This document shows, one piece after another, positions 14,675 through 22,163 of a stretch of 23,659 nucleotides of DNA. A model generated the notes under the pieces. It did no database searches. It was not told the origin of the DNA and worked only from the letters and a program-made list of their open reading frames with translations. The stretch is from JAAYXU01 sp050942555 (GTDB taxonomy: Bacteria; Bacillota; Clostridia; Christensenellales; UMGS416), in contig JBMNNN010000013.1 in assembly GCA_050942555.1 (NCBI GenBank), forward strand, positions 1 through 23,659, given 5' to 3'. The translations under genes were made by a program, and so were the position numbers. How positions within the stretch are numbered: position 1 is the first letter of the stretch; every line of letters begins with the position of its first letter.

Positions 14675-17600
14675 CGATATCCCCCGTGTAATCGGAAATC
14701 TTCATTGCGATCATCCGGGATACGCCCTTTTCCTCCATCGTAATCCCGTAGAGCCGGTCGGCAGCCTCCATCGTCGGCTTGCGGTGGGTGACGACGATGA
14801 ACTGCATCTTCTTCGCGTACTGCCTGAGGTACTGCGCGAAGCGCTTGAGGTTGGCCTCGTCGAGCGCCGACTCGATCTCGTCCAGCACGCAGAACGGCGA
14901 CGGGCGCAGCTTGAGCATCGCAAAGAGCAGCGCTATCGCGATCAGCGCCTTTTCGCCTCCTGAAAAGAGCGACAGCAGCTGCAGATTTTTGCCCACCGGC
15001 TGAGCCTTTATCTCGATGCCGCTACTGAGTATATCGCTCTCGTCCTCCAGCACCAGTGTAGCCTTTCCGCCCCCGAACAATTCGACGAACGTCTCTCCGA
15101 AATATTCATTGAGCTTGGCGAACTGGTGCCGGAAACGGTTCTCCATCTGGCGGTTAAGGTCGCTGATAACGGTCATCAGGTCAGCCTCGCCCTTTTCGAG
15201 GTCGCGCCGCTGCGCGGCATACTCGTCAAAACGCGCCTTGAGGTTGGCGTAATCCTCGACCGCGGCCACGTTGACGGTGCCGAGCTTCCGTATCTCACGG
15301 CGTATGGCCGCGGCTTCCTTCTCGGCCCTGTCGATATCGAAATCCTCCCGCCGGAATTCCTGTGCGCTTTCGGCGGTCAGCTCGTAGTTCTCCCATATGC
15401 GGCTGTGTAGCATCTCGAGGTCGGCAGCGGTCCTGGTGAGCGCGACCTCCAGCTCGTGCCGCTGTCCGGTCAGCTCCTCTAGGCGGACCCGGACGCGGCT
15501 TAAGCCGTCCTCGAGCCCGGCGATGCGCGTCTGCAGCGCCTGCCGCTCCTCGCGGGCTGCCTTCAGCGCGTCCTGCGCGTGCGCCAGCGCGGCCTGCTCC
15601 TCCCCGGCCTCGTTTCCCGCGTCGCTGAGCGCGGCCTTCTCCTCCTCGATGGACCGGATGTTGTCCTGGAAAGCCTGCAGCCGCTGTGCGGCCGTCGCTT
15701 CCAGATGGGCGGCCTCCTGCTCCAGTCGCGCCGCCTGCGCAAGCCGCGCGTCCCTGTCGCGCTCGTCGGCGGCCAGCGCCACCCGCAGCGCGGTCAGGCG
15801 CTCCATCTCCTCGTCCCGCTTCTCGCGCAGCGCGTTGATCTGGCGCTGCCGGGCGGCGGCCTGCTCGCGCAGCGCGGTTTCATCCTGCTCGCTGCGGTCG
15901 TCGCTGCGCTGCTCGCGCTCCATCTGGCCGGCTATGTCGGCGAGATTCTGCCGGAGCTGCTCCAGCTCGGCCGTCAGCTTATCGCGCTCCCCCGCCAGCC
16001 GCTCGCGGTTCTGCCTCGCCCTCTGGTGCCGCTCCTGCTCGCGGGCCAGCGCCACGTCGGCCTCGTGTATCTCGCCTGCAAGGCTCTGATGATCCTGCTG
16101 CTCGCGCTGGGCGGCCTGCCGCGCCGCTTCGAGCTCGCCGGTGAGCTGCCGGAGCCGCTCGGACAGCGCCTTGCCCTTCGACTGGGTCTCCTCCAGCTCG
16201 AGCTCCCGTCCCAGTATGCTGGTAAACTTCGAATGGATGCTTCCGCCGGTCATCGAGCCGCCCGAGTGGATCACGTCTCCCTCGAGCGTGACGATCCGCA
16301 GGCTGTGCCCGCAGCTTCGCGCGATCGCGATGGCCGCGTCCATGTTCTCGGCGATGAGCGTCCTGCCCAGGAGATTCCCGATGATCTCCCGCAGATGCGG
16401 CTCCGCGGTCACAAGCTCCGCAGCCACGCCGTGGCATCCCGGTTGCTGCAACGCGGCGCGCTCCTGCGGCGAGAGGCTGCGGCTGCGTATCGCCGAGAGC
16501 GGCAGGAATGTCGCCCTGCCGTACTGGTTGCGCCGCAGATGAGCGATGAGCGCCTTGGCGTCCTCCTCGGTATTCGTGACGATGTACTGCATGGCCGGGC
16601 CCAGCGCTGTCTCCACCGCCGTCAGATACCTGCGCGGCACCTCGATGAGTTCGGCCACAAGGCCCACGATCCGGCCCTCGATGCCCGTGTCGCCGCGGGC
16701 GTCGGCCATCAGCTTTCTGACCGACTGGCCGTAGCCCTCGTAGTCGCGCTTCATCGACAGCAGCATCGACATGCGCGTGCGCGCCGCCTGCAGCTGCTGG
16801 CGTGTATTCTCCACATCCCGGGCCAGCTGCTCGAGCCGCTGCGCCACGGCCTTTGCGCGCTCCTGACGCTGCGCGAGCTCCGCGGCGGCGGTATCCCGCT
16901 GCGCCGTGATTCCGCTCATCCGGGAGGCGATCTCCTCCTCGACGGCAAGGCTGTTGTGCGTATCGCGGTCCACAGCGGCGATCTGGTCGCCGATCTCGCG
17001 GCAGCGCTTTTCGAGCGATTCGCGTAGGGTTATAAGACGGGCCTGCGAGCTCTTGCGGCTCGCCATATGGCCCATCGCCTCGAGGATCTGCGCCTTTTGC
17101 CGCTCGAGCTCGGCCTCCATGCGGCCGATCGACTCGTCCAGATCGTCGAGCCGCGCCTCCTGGCGCTCGACCTGCTGCCTGCGCTGTGTGAGCGTATCCT
17201 GCGCTCCGGCGTCCTCCCGCAGCTGTCTGGCCTCATGCCGGAGCTCCCCGGCGCGCTGCCGGTCGCGCTGCGCTTCGGCGCTGATGCGCTCGTTTTCCGA
17301 CTGCATCCGCTCCAGGCGCTCGGTCAGCACGTCCCGGCGGCTCCTGCGCCGGCTGAGCTGCTCCTGTATATCCATGACCTGCTGCTGCAGGCGGCTGACT
17401 TCCTCGTCGCTTGCCGCGAGCGCGGCGCGGTGCGCCCCGAGCGCCTCCTCGATGCGGATCCGTTCGCGCTCCCCGGCCTTATGCGCCTCGGCCAGCTCCT
17501 GCGCGCGCTCCTGAAGCTGCGCGGTGCGGACGCCCAGCGATTCGGAGAGCCGCAGGAACCGGTTGATGTCCAGATCCCTGAGCCGCTCGCTAAGCGCCAG

Positions 17601-18245
17601 AAACTGCCGCGCGTTTTCGCTCTGCACGCGCAGCGGCTCCAGCTGCAGCTCCATCTCGTCCATGATGTCGCAAAGGCGCTGCAGGTTCCTGCGCGTGTTT
17701 TCCAGGCGGCGTTCGGCCTCGTCCCGGCGGGCGCGGTACTTCATGATGCCGACGGCTTCATGGAAAACCTCCCGCCTGTCCTCGGGCCTCGCGCTGAGGA
17801 TCTCATCGATCTGTCCCTGGCTGATGATCGAGTATCCCTGTTTTCCCACCCCTGTGTCCCGGAAAAGGTCGATAATATCTTTCAGGCGGCAGCTGTTGCG
17901 GTTAATATAGTACTCGCTCTCGCCCGAGCGGTATACGCGGCGCATGATCGATATTTCGGAAAAGTCGATGGGCAGCGCACCGTCCTCGTTGTCAAACGTC
18001 AGGCGGACTTCGCAGAAAGACAGCGGTTTGCGCAGCTGGGTGCCGCCGAATATGATATCCTCCATCCGCGAGCCGCGAAGCTGCCGGGCGTTCTGCTCGC
18101 CCAGCACCCAACGGACAGCGTCTCCGATATTGCTTTTGCCGCTGCCATTGGGTCCCACGATCCCGGTAATACCGGCGTCGAATACCAGCTCGATTTTATC
18201 GGCAAAGGACTTAAACCCCTGCATCTCCAGCTTCTTAAGGTGCAA
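14592..18245 (-). CDS. smc: Chromosome partition protein SMC
   Basis: The product from TTG 18245 is 1217 residues. The N-terminal ATPase half reads LKKLEMQGFKSFADK and the Walker A GPNGSGKSN (31-39). Two long Glu/Arg/Gln-rich coiled coils flank a hinge (about 500-660, with GRIVGLVAELIEVP). The C-terminal half has FSGGEKALIAIALLFAML and Walker B FCVLDEIESALDEAN. SMC with ScpA and ScpB loads near the origin and compacts the chromosome. I prefer TTG 18245 because AAGGGAG sits 8 bases before it and MHLKKLEMQGFKSF matches the family start; an ATG at 18299 lies within a hairpin. The C-terminus runs about 27 residues past the usual end, overlapping ftsY. Confidence 0.95.
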   Translation of the reverse strand: MHLKKLEMQGFKSFADKIELVFDAGITGIVGPNGSGKSNIGDAVRWVLGEQNARQLRGSRMEDIIFGGTQLRKPLSFCEVRLTFDNEDGALPIDFSEISIMRRVYRSGESEYYINRNSCRLKDIIDLFRDTGVGKQGYSIISQGQIDEILSARPEDRREVFHEAVGIMKYRARRDEAERRLENTRRNLQRLCDIMDEMELQLEPLRVQSENARQFLALSERLRDLDINRFLRLSESLGVRTAQLQERAQELAEAHKAGERERIRIEEALGAHRAALAASDEEVSRLQQQVMDIQEQLSRRRSRRDVLTERLERMQSENERISAEAQRDRQRAGELRHEARQLREDAGAQDTLTQRRQQVERQEARLDDLDESIGRMEAELERQKAQILEAMGHMASRKSSQARLITLRESLEKRCREIGDQIAAVDRDTHNSLAVEEEIASRMSGITAQRDTAAAELAQRQERAKAVAQRLEQLARDVENTRQQLQAARTRMSMLLSMKRDYEGYGQSVRKLMADARGDTGIEGRIVGLVAELIEVPRRYLTAVETALGPAMQYIVTNTEEDAKALIAHLRRNQYGRATFLPLSAIRSRSLSPQERAALQQPGCHGVAAELVTAEPHLREIIGNLLGRTLIAENMDAAIAIARSCGHSLRIVTLEGDVIHSGGSMTGGSIHSKFTSILGRELELEETQSKGKALSERLRQLTGELEAARQAAQREQQDHQSLAGEIHEADVALAREQERHQRARQNRERLAGERDKLTAELEQLRQNLADIAGQMEREQRSDDRSEQDETALREQAAARQRQINALREKRDEEMERLTALRVALAADERDRDARLAQAARLEQEAAHLEATAAQRLQAFQDNIRSIEEEKAALSDAGNEAGEEQAALAHAQDALKAAREERQALQTRIAGLEDGLSRVRVRLEELTGQRHELEVALTRTAADLEMLHSRIWENYELTAESAQEFRREDFDIDRAEKEAAAIRREIRKLGTVNVAAVEDYANLKARFDEYAAQRRDLEKGEADLMTVISDLNRQMENRFRHQFAKLNEYFGETFVELFGGGKATLVLEDESDILSSGIEIKAQPVGKNLQLLSLFSGGEKALIAIALLFAMLKLRPSPFCVLDEIESALDEANLKRFAQYLRQYAKKMQFIVVTHRKPTMEAADRLYGITMEEKGVSRMIAMKISDYTGDIDDGKAGPFGAAQDGTDENKGRPGRAHR

Positions 18246-18269
18246 ACGGCGGGCTCCCTTCTCTGTCCA

Positions 18270-18299
18270 AAACACAAAATGCGGGGCCAGGCCCCGCAT
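18270..18299 (-). terminator. Intrinsic terminator after rnc
   Basis: On the minus strand ATGCGGGGC (18299-18291) reads into a 3-base loop and GCCCCGCAT (18287-18279), a perfect 9-pair stem, followed by TTTTGTGTTTT (18280-18270). It lies 32 bases after the rnc stop and ends 25 bases before the smc start, so it should limit read-through from plsX-acpP-rnc into smc. Confidence 0.8.
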
Positions 18300-18300
18300 G

Positions 18301-18308
18301 ATTATACC
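18301..18308 (-). promoter_or_regulatory. Extended -10 promoter element for smc
   Basis: On the minus strand TATAAT (18306-18301) is preceded by TG and one base (TGGTATAAT), the extended -10 pattern that can work without a strong -35; upstream only a weak TTTCCC-like -35 is seen at 17 bases. The predicted transcription start (near 18294) falls inside the stem of the rnc terminator, so the promoter and terminator overlap. Confidence 0.5.
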
Positions 18309-18330
18309 ATATTTGTCCTATCAGGGAAAG

Positions 18331-19059
18331 TCAGTCGGCGCTGTTTTTCAGCTTTTCAAGCGCAATATTCGCCGCGTTCTGCTCGGCCTGCTTCTTGCTC
18401 TTGCCCGAGGCTGTGGAAACAGGGCGATCCCCGACGAACAGCGTCACCGTAAAGGTGCGGTCGTGGGGCGGCCCCTGCTCGCCGGTCGTCTCGTATACGA
18501 TGCGGACCGGCCCATCGCGCTGCAGCAGCTCCTGCAGCCTGCTCTTTGCGTCGGGCACTCCCTTGCGCTCCATCGCCTGCGCGATGTCGTCCTGCAGCAT
18601 GCCCAGTACGAACGCGCGCGCCGCCTCGATCCCCTGATCAAGATAGATCGCGGCGATCAGGGCCTCCAGCGTGTCTGCCAGTATCGAGGGCTGCCTGCGC
18701 CCTCCTGATCGCGCCGCGCCCCGCCCCATCCGGATGCACTCGCCCAGCCCTATCGCTTCGGCCTTCCTGGCCAGATGCCGCCCCGACACGACGCTGGCGC
18801 GCGACCGGGTCATCTGCCCTTCGGGCGCGCCGGGATACCAGCGGTACAGCGCCTCGGTTACGATGAACTGCAGCACCGCGTCGCCCAGGAACTCAAGCTG
18901 TTCGTTGCACTGACCGCACACCTTGTCCCGGAGCGCCGACGAATGGATAAGGGCCCTCCTGAGGAGGTCCCTGTCTTCGAAACGGATGCCCAGCCTGTCT
19001 TCCAGCTCGCGCAGTCGATCGGGCGTCTCCGCCGTCCGGGAGGACGCTTCCTCGCTCAT
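18331..19059 (-). CDS. rnc: Ribonuclease III
   Basis: The 242-residue protein has the RNase III catalytic domain with the signature NEQLEFLGDAVL (52-63, catalytic Glu56 and Asp60) and the second acidic pair in ADTLEALIAAIYLD (128-141, Asp129 and Glu132), followed by a double-stranded-RNA-binding domain (about 168-240) ending SGKSKKQAEQNAANIALEKL. The usual Arg in NERLEFLGD is Gln here. It cuts double-stranded RNA in rRNA precursors and mRNAs. Its ATG overlaps the acpP stop by four bases (19056-19059), and it is followed by a terminator. The acpP-rnc-smc order is typical of Firmicutes. Confidence 0.95.
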   Translation of the reverse strand: MSEEASSRTAETPDRLRELEDRLGIRFEDRDLLRRALIHSSALRDKVCGQCNEQLEFLGDAVLQFIVTEALYRWYPGAPEGQMTRSRASVVSGRHLARKAEAIGLGECIRMGRGAARSGGRRQPSILADTLEALIAAIYLDQGIEAARAFVLGMLQDDIAQAMERKGVPDAKSRLQELLQRDGPVRIVYETTGEQGPPHDRTFTVTLFVGDRPVSTASGKSKKQAEQNAANIALEKLKNSAD

Positions 19060-19286
19060 GAAATGCGCTCGTCGATATAGGAAACGGCGTCGCCCACGGT
19101 CTTGATGCTCTCCAGATCCTCAAACGGGAACTCCAGGCCAAACTCCGCTTCCAGGTTCATGATGATGCCCACCACGTCGACCGAGTCGGCTTTGAGATCC
19201 TCTGCGAGATTGGACTCGAGCATGATTTCGCCGGGATCGATCTCGAGCTGCTCGGCGATGATGTCGCGCACCTTTTCAAATGTCAT
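19056..19286 (-). CDS. acpP: Acyl carrier protein
   Basis: The 76-residue acidic protein is an acyl carrier protein. It begins TFEKVRDIIAEQL and carries the phosphopantetheine site Ser35 in DLKADSVDVVG; the residue after the serine is Val where most ACPs have Leu. The C-terminal IKTVGDAVSYI fits the family. It carries growing acyl chains in type II fatty acid synthesis and gives them to PlsX. A strong AGGAGGA lies 6 bases before ATG 19286. It follows plsX after 34 bases and overlaps rnc by four bases, so these three genes form one operon. Confidence 0.96.
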   Translation of the reverse strand: MTFEKVRDIIAEQLEIDPGEIMLESNLAEDLKADSVDVVGIIMNLEAEFGLEFPFEDLESIKTVGDAVSYIDERIS

Positions 19287-19320
19287 CGATTTTCCTCCTC
19301 CAATATGATTGATCGGATCG

Positions 19321-20325
19321 TTACCGCGCGCCGCTGTCGGGCAATGCGCTAAGCCGCTCGGATATGAGCCGGGTGACGTCGCCCTCTACATAGGCGATGG
19401 CCTGTTCGATCGCAAACGAAAACGCCTTCGCGTTGGAGCTGCCATGCGCCTTGATGATGCAGCCATCGATGCCCAGCAGCAGCGCTCCGCCGTACTCGGT
19501 GTAGTCCATTTTCTTCTTTATCGCGACAAATCTGCTGCGGAGCAGCGCCGCCGCGAGCTTCGTAAGCGTGGAACGCGTCAGCTCCTGCTTGAGCGCGCCC
19601 ATAATATAGGAGGCGGTTCCCTCCATTGTCTTCAAAAGTATGTTCCCGGTAAAGCCGTCGCACACCAGCACGTCGGCGCTCCCGTCAAGCACGTCGCGAG
19701 CCTCGATGTTGCCCACAAAATTGAGCCCGCTGCGCTTTAGGAGCCCGTGCGTTTCGCGGTAAAGCTCGTTGCCCTTCTCTTCCTCTACGCCGATGTTGAC
19801 GAGGCCGACCCGCGGGTTTTTGATGCCGTGCACGACCTGCATGTAGGCCGCGCCCATATACCCGAACTGCACCAGATAATCGGGCTTGCAGTCGGCGTTG
19901 GCGCCGCAGTCGATGAGGAGCGCCTTACCGGTGCGCGTGGGCAGGGTCGGAGAGAGCGCCGGCCGCTTAGCGCCCCTGATGCGCCCCACGTTGAAAAGCG
20001 CGCCCGACATCACCGCGCCGGTGCTTCCGCACGACAGGAATGCGTCGGTCTGCCTTTCGCGAAGCATATTGATCCCCAGCATCAGGGAGCTGTCCTTCTT
20101 CCTGCGGATCGCGACCAGCGGGGGCTCTTCGGTTGTGATTATTTCCGGAGAATGAAGCAGCGAGAGTCTGTCCGGCATTCCCTCGATGAGCGCGCCCTTG
20201 AGAACATCCATCGGCCCTATGACCGTGACGCGAAGCTCCGGATGCCTTGCCAGCGCGGTTTTCACGCCCTCTATGATCTCTGCCGGGCCGCGATCGCCAC
20301 CCATCACATCCACCGCTATATGCAT
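19321..20325 (-). CDS. plsX: Phosphate acyltransferase PlsX
   Basis: The 334-residue protein is PlsX, which makes acyl-phosphate from acyl-ACP for phosphatidic acid synthesis by PlsY and PlsC. Family marks are the start HIAVDVMGGDRGP, IRRKKDSSLMLG, the FLSCGSTGAVMSGALF block, LPTRTGKALLIDCGANADCKP, VCDGFTGNILLK and GIDGCIIKAHGSS. The open frame runs further upstream to 20499, but ATG 20325 gives the exact family N-terminus and has GGAGGA 10 bases before it. It is the first gene of plsX-acpP-rnc; in B. subtilis fapR precedes plsX and fabD and fabG lie between plsX and acpP, but none is present here. Confidence 0.96.
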   Translation of the reverse strand: MHIAVDVMGGDRGPAEIIEGVKTALARHPELRVTVIGPMDVLKGALIEGMPDRLSLLHSPEIITTEEPPLVAIRRKKDSSLMLGINMLRERQTDAFLSCGSTGAVMSGALFNVGRIRGAKRPALSPTLPTRTGKALLIDCGANADCKPDYLVQFGYMGAAYMQVVHGIKNPRVGLVNIGVEEEKGNELYRETHGLLKRSGLNFVGNIEARDVLDGSADVLVCDGFTGNILLKTMEGTASYIMGALKQELTRSTLTKLAAALLRSRFVAIKKKMDYTEYGGALLLGIDGCIIKAHGSSNAKAFSFAIEQAIAYVEGDVTRLISERLSALPDSGAR

Positions 20326-20358
20326 GCGTACCCAATCCTCCGCCGTCAGCTTTGTACG

Positions 20359-20387
20359 ATTATAGAACAAAATAAGGGCGAATGCAA
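20359..20387 (-). promoter_or_regulatory. Sigma-A-like promoter for plsX-acpP-rnc
   Basis: On the minus strand a perfect TATAAT (20364-20359) is preceded at 17 bases by TTGCAT (20387-20382), which keeps only the TTG of the -35 consensus. Transcription would begin near 20352, about 27 bases before the plsX ATG. No FapR-like operator was recognised. Confidence 0.6.
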
Positions 20388-20530
20388 GCGGGCCGCCGCG
20401 CCCGCCAGATAGATCTGTACCCGTGAAAAACAGGCTCCCGCCTCCCGCTGAGGAGGGAAGCGGCGCGCAGCGCCGGGGGGCGACAAGCGCGCCTTCCATA
20501 AATTGGCCGCGCAGACGGAGCCGTTCACGG
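20388..20530. other. Divergent intergenic region between plsX and the peptidoglycan-binding gene
   Basis: The gap between the two divergent genes is about 305 bases. Outside the two promoters it contains a perfect 6-base inverted repeat, CGGCGC (20461-20466) with GCGCCG (20470-20475), and a CCTCC/GGAGG hairpin just left of it (20442-20456). I see no coding sequence, tRNA or recognised riboswitch in it. Confidence 0.45.
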
Positions 20531-20560
20531 TTGAAACAAATGTACCATATATGCTAAAAT
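20531..20560 (+). promoter_or_regulatory. Sigma-A-like promoter for the peptidoglycan-binding gene
   Basis: TTGAAA (20531-20536) and TAAAAT (20555-20560) are 18 bases apart, and TGC directly before the -10 gives an extended -10 element. Transcription would start near 20567, about 64 bases before the gene. Confidence 0.65.
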
Positions 20561-20630
20561 CGATGAAAAAGAGGGTTTCCGGTTTTGGACCCGTATTTTT
20601 CAAATAATAATCGGGTGGTGATTGTCTGCA

Positions 20631-21410
20631 GTGATGTCGATGCTCAAAAAAGCCATCAAACCCATGCTTGCGTTCGCGCTGCTGGCGGCGCTGCTTTGGC
20701 CTGCCCAGGCTCTGGCGGATCCCGCCGGTGAGGAAGACGGCGTGCTCATCCGCAGGGGAGACGAGGGAGACAACGTCATACTGCTGCAGATGCGCCTCGC
20801 GGACCTCGGGTATTTCGATACCGCCATTACCGGCTATTTCGGCGATGTCACCGAGCAGGCGGTAAAGGCGTTTCAAAAGGAAAACAAGCTCACGCAGGAC
20901 GGAGCGGTAGGCAAGCAGACGGCCGAAGTGCTATTCAGCAACGAAGCCGTCCGCGAACCGGTTGTATCGGTGAAAAAGCCCGCGCCCAAGGTCGTAAAGA
21001 GCAAGCCCATCAAGGGCAATCTGCGCGACTGGTATTCGTATGTCAATTCGCGCTGGCCCAGAGGGGGCAAGTGCCTGGTCATCGACTATGAAACCAGAAT
21101 ACAGTACCATATGATCCGCGTGGGCGGCTACAACCACGCCGATGTGGAGCCCGCCACCAAGGAAGACTGCGCGAAACTGCTGAAGACATACGGGGGCTCG
21201 TGGAGCTGGGATCGCCGCGCCGTGGTCGTTCGCATAGGCGGCGAATACATCGCGGGCAGCACGAACGGATATCCGCACGGCTACGAGACGGTCAGCGGCA
21301 ACAATATGACAGGCCAGGTCTGCATCCATTTCCTCAACAGCCGGAACCATGTGCGCAATCTCGTGGACCCCTCCCACCAGGCGATGGTGCGCAGGGCCGC
21401 CGACAGATAG
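20631..21410 (+). CDS. Secreted peptidoglycan-binding protein with an unassigned C-terminal domain
   Basis: The roughly 259-residue protein starts with a signal peptide (KKAIKPML, then a hydrophobic core ending AQALA). A PG_binding_1 domain follows (about 33-105, with RRGDEGDNVILLQMRLADLGY and GAVGKQTAEVLF), then a Lys/Pro/Val linker. The C-terminal domain (about 130-259) contains VIDYETRIQYHMIRVGGYNHADVEP, SWDRRAVVV, NGYPHGYETV, the Cys/His pair in GQVCIHFLNS and DPSHQAMV. Its conserved-looking Cys and His residues and order recall L,D-transpeptidase-like folds, but I cannot assign an activity. The start is uncertain: GTG 20631, ATG 20634 and ATG 20640 are all possible after GGTGGTGAT. It converges with the SSB-like gene, 5 bases apart. 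Confidence 0.75.
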   Translation: MMSMLKKAIKPMLAFALLAALLWPAQALADPAGEEDGVLIRRGDEGDNVILLQMRLADLGYFDTAITGYFGDVTEQAVKAFQKENKLTQDGAVGKQTAEVLFSNEAVREPVVSVKKPAPKVVKSKPIKGNLRDWYSYVNSRWPRGGKCLVIDYETRIQYHMIRVGGYNHADVEPATKEDCAKLLKTYGGSWSWDRRAVVVRIGGEYIAGSTNGYPHGYETVSGNNMTGQVCIHFLNSRNHVRNLVDPSHQAMVRRAADR

Positions 21411-21415
21411 CGGGT

Positions 21416-22081
21416 CTACCGATCGCTCGCCTGGCTGCCCTGCCCGGATCCGTCGCGGTCGGCCAGCAGCAGCTCGGTGACCGAAACCTCGTAGGCGACC
21501 CGATTGACGACGGTCTCGTCGTCCAGCTTCTTTTGGTACTCCCGGCTCTGCAGCCGTCCGCTGATGATGATGTGGCTGCCCACGTCCAGCGTCTGGGCTT
21601 TCCGCGCGATATGGCCCCAGGCGATCACCGGAATATAATCGGATTTGCCGTAGGGGCGGTTCACCGCCACCAGCAGATCGGCGATTTCGCGTCCGAATGG
21701 CGTCGTCCGATAGTTCGGGACGCGGCACAGGAACCCGTCCAGCATCACGTCGTTCGGATTGACGATATCGGGCTCGGGCGGCCCCAGATACCGGGCAAAC
21801 GCCGTCAGTATCAGGCGGTTCTTCCCCTCCTCCATCCGGTTGTAGGAACGCACCTGGCCTCTGACGACCACCCTGTCCCCTAGCCCGACGGGCCGGGATT
21901 TTAAGAGGCGCTCGGGCACGGTGACGGGGATGGTATCGATGTTTCCCGACAGCCGGGCGACATCGAGCATCATCTTAAAGAACCGCTCCTCGAACAATGC
22001 GTGCGATATTTCGGGAGATTCCGCGACTACGCCCTGCAGTAAGATCCGATTGTGGTCATAGATCCCGTCTTCCATACCCAC
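21416..22081 (-). CDS. Single-stranded DNA-binding-like protein with two OB folds
   Basis: The 221-residue protein appears to hold two SSB-like OB folds. The first (about 11-95) runs from NRILLQGVVAESPEISHALF to GDRVVVRGQVRSYNR; the second (about 108-205) runs from VMLDGFLCRVPNYRTTPFG through IPVIAWGHIARKAQTL to GSHIIISGRLQSREYQKK, the part most like ordinary SSB. The C-terminus is GQGSQASDR and lacks the acidic DDIPF-type tail that recruits partners in canonical SSB, so it is probably an accessory protein rather than the main SSB. GTG 22081 is favoured because GAGG lies 7 bases before it; ATG 22075 is the alternative. The upstream gene on the same strand is a deacetylase. Confidence 0.8.
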   Translation of the reverse strand: MGMEDGIYDHNRILLQGVVAESPEISHALFEERFFKMMLDVARLSGNIDTIPVTVPERLLKSRPVGLGDRVVVRGQVRSYNRMEEGKNRLILTAFARYLGPPEPDIVNPNDVMLDGFLCRVPNYRTTPFGREIADLLVAVNRPYGKSDYIPVIAWGHIARKAQTLDVGSHIIISGRLQSREYQKKLDDETVVNRVAYEVSVTELLLADRDGSGQGSQASDR

Positions 22082-22163
22082 GCCCTCACCTCATGTATTG
22101 CTGATACCCGTACTGATGAATCCTATTCACGGGCGGCGCCCAATATGTGCGGAAAGCCGGATT

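Noticed and set aside
18246..18299. ATG 18299 as the smc start
   Set aside because: It lies inside the rnc terminator hairpin, has no ribosome-binding site, and adds 18 residues not seen in SMC proteins.
20326..20499. N-terminal extension of plsX to 20499
   Set aside because: The added residues are not PlsX-like, and ATG 20325 has a ribosome-binding site and the exact family start.
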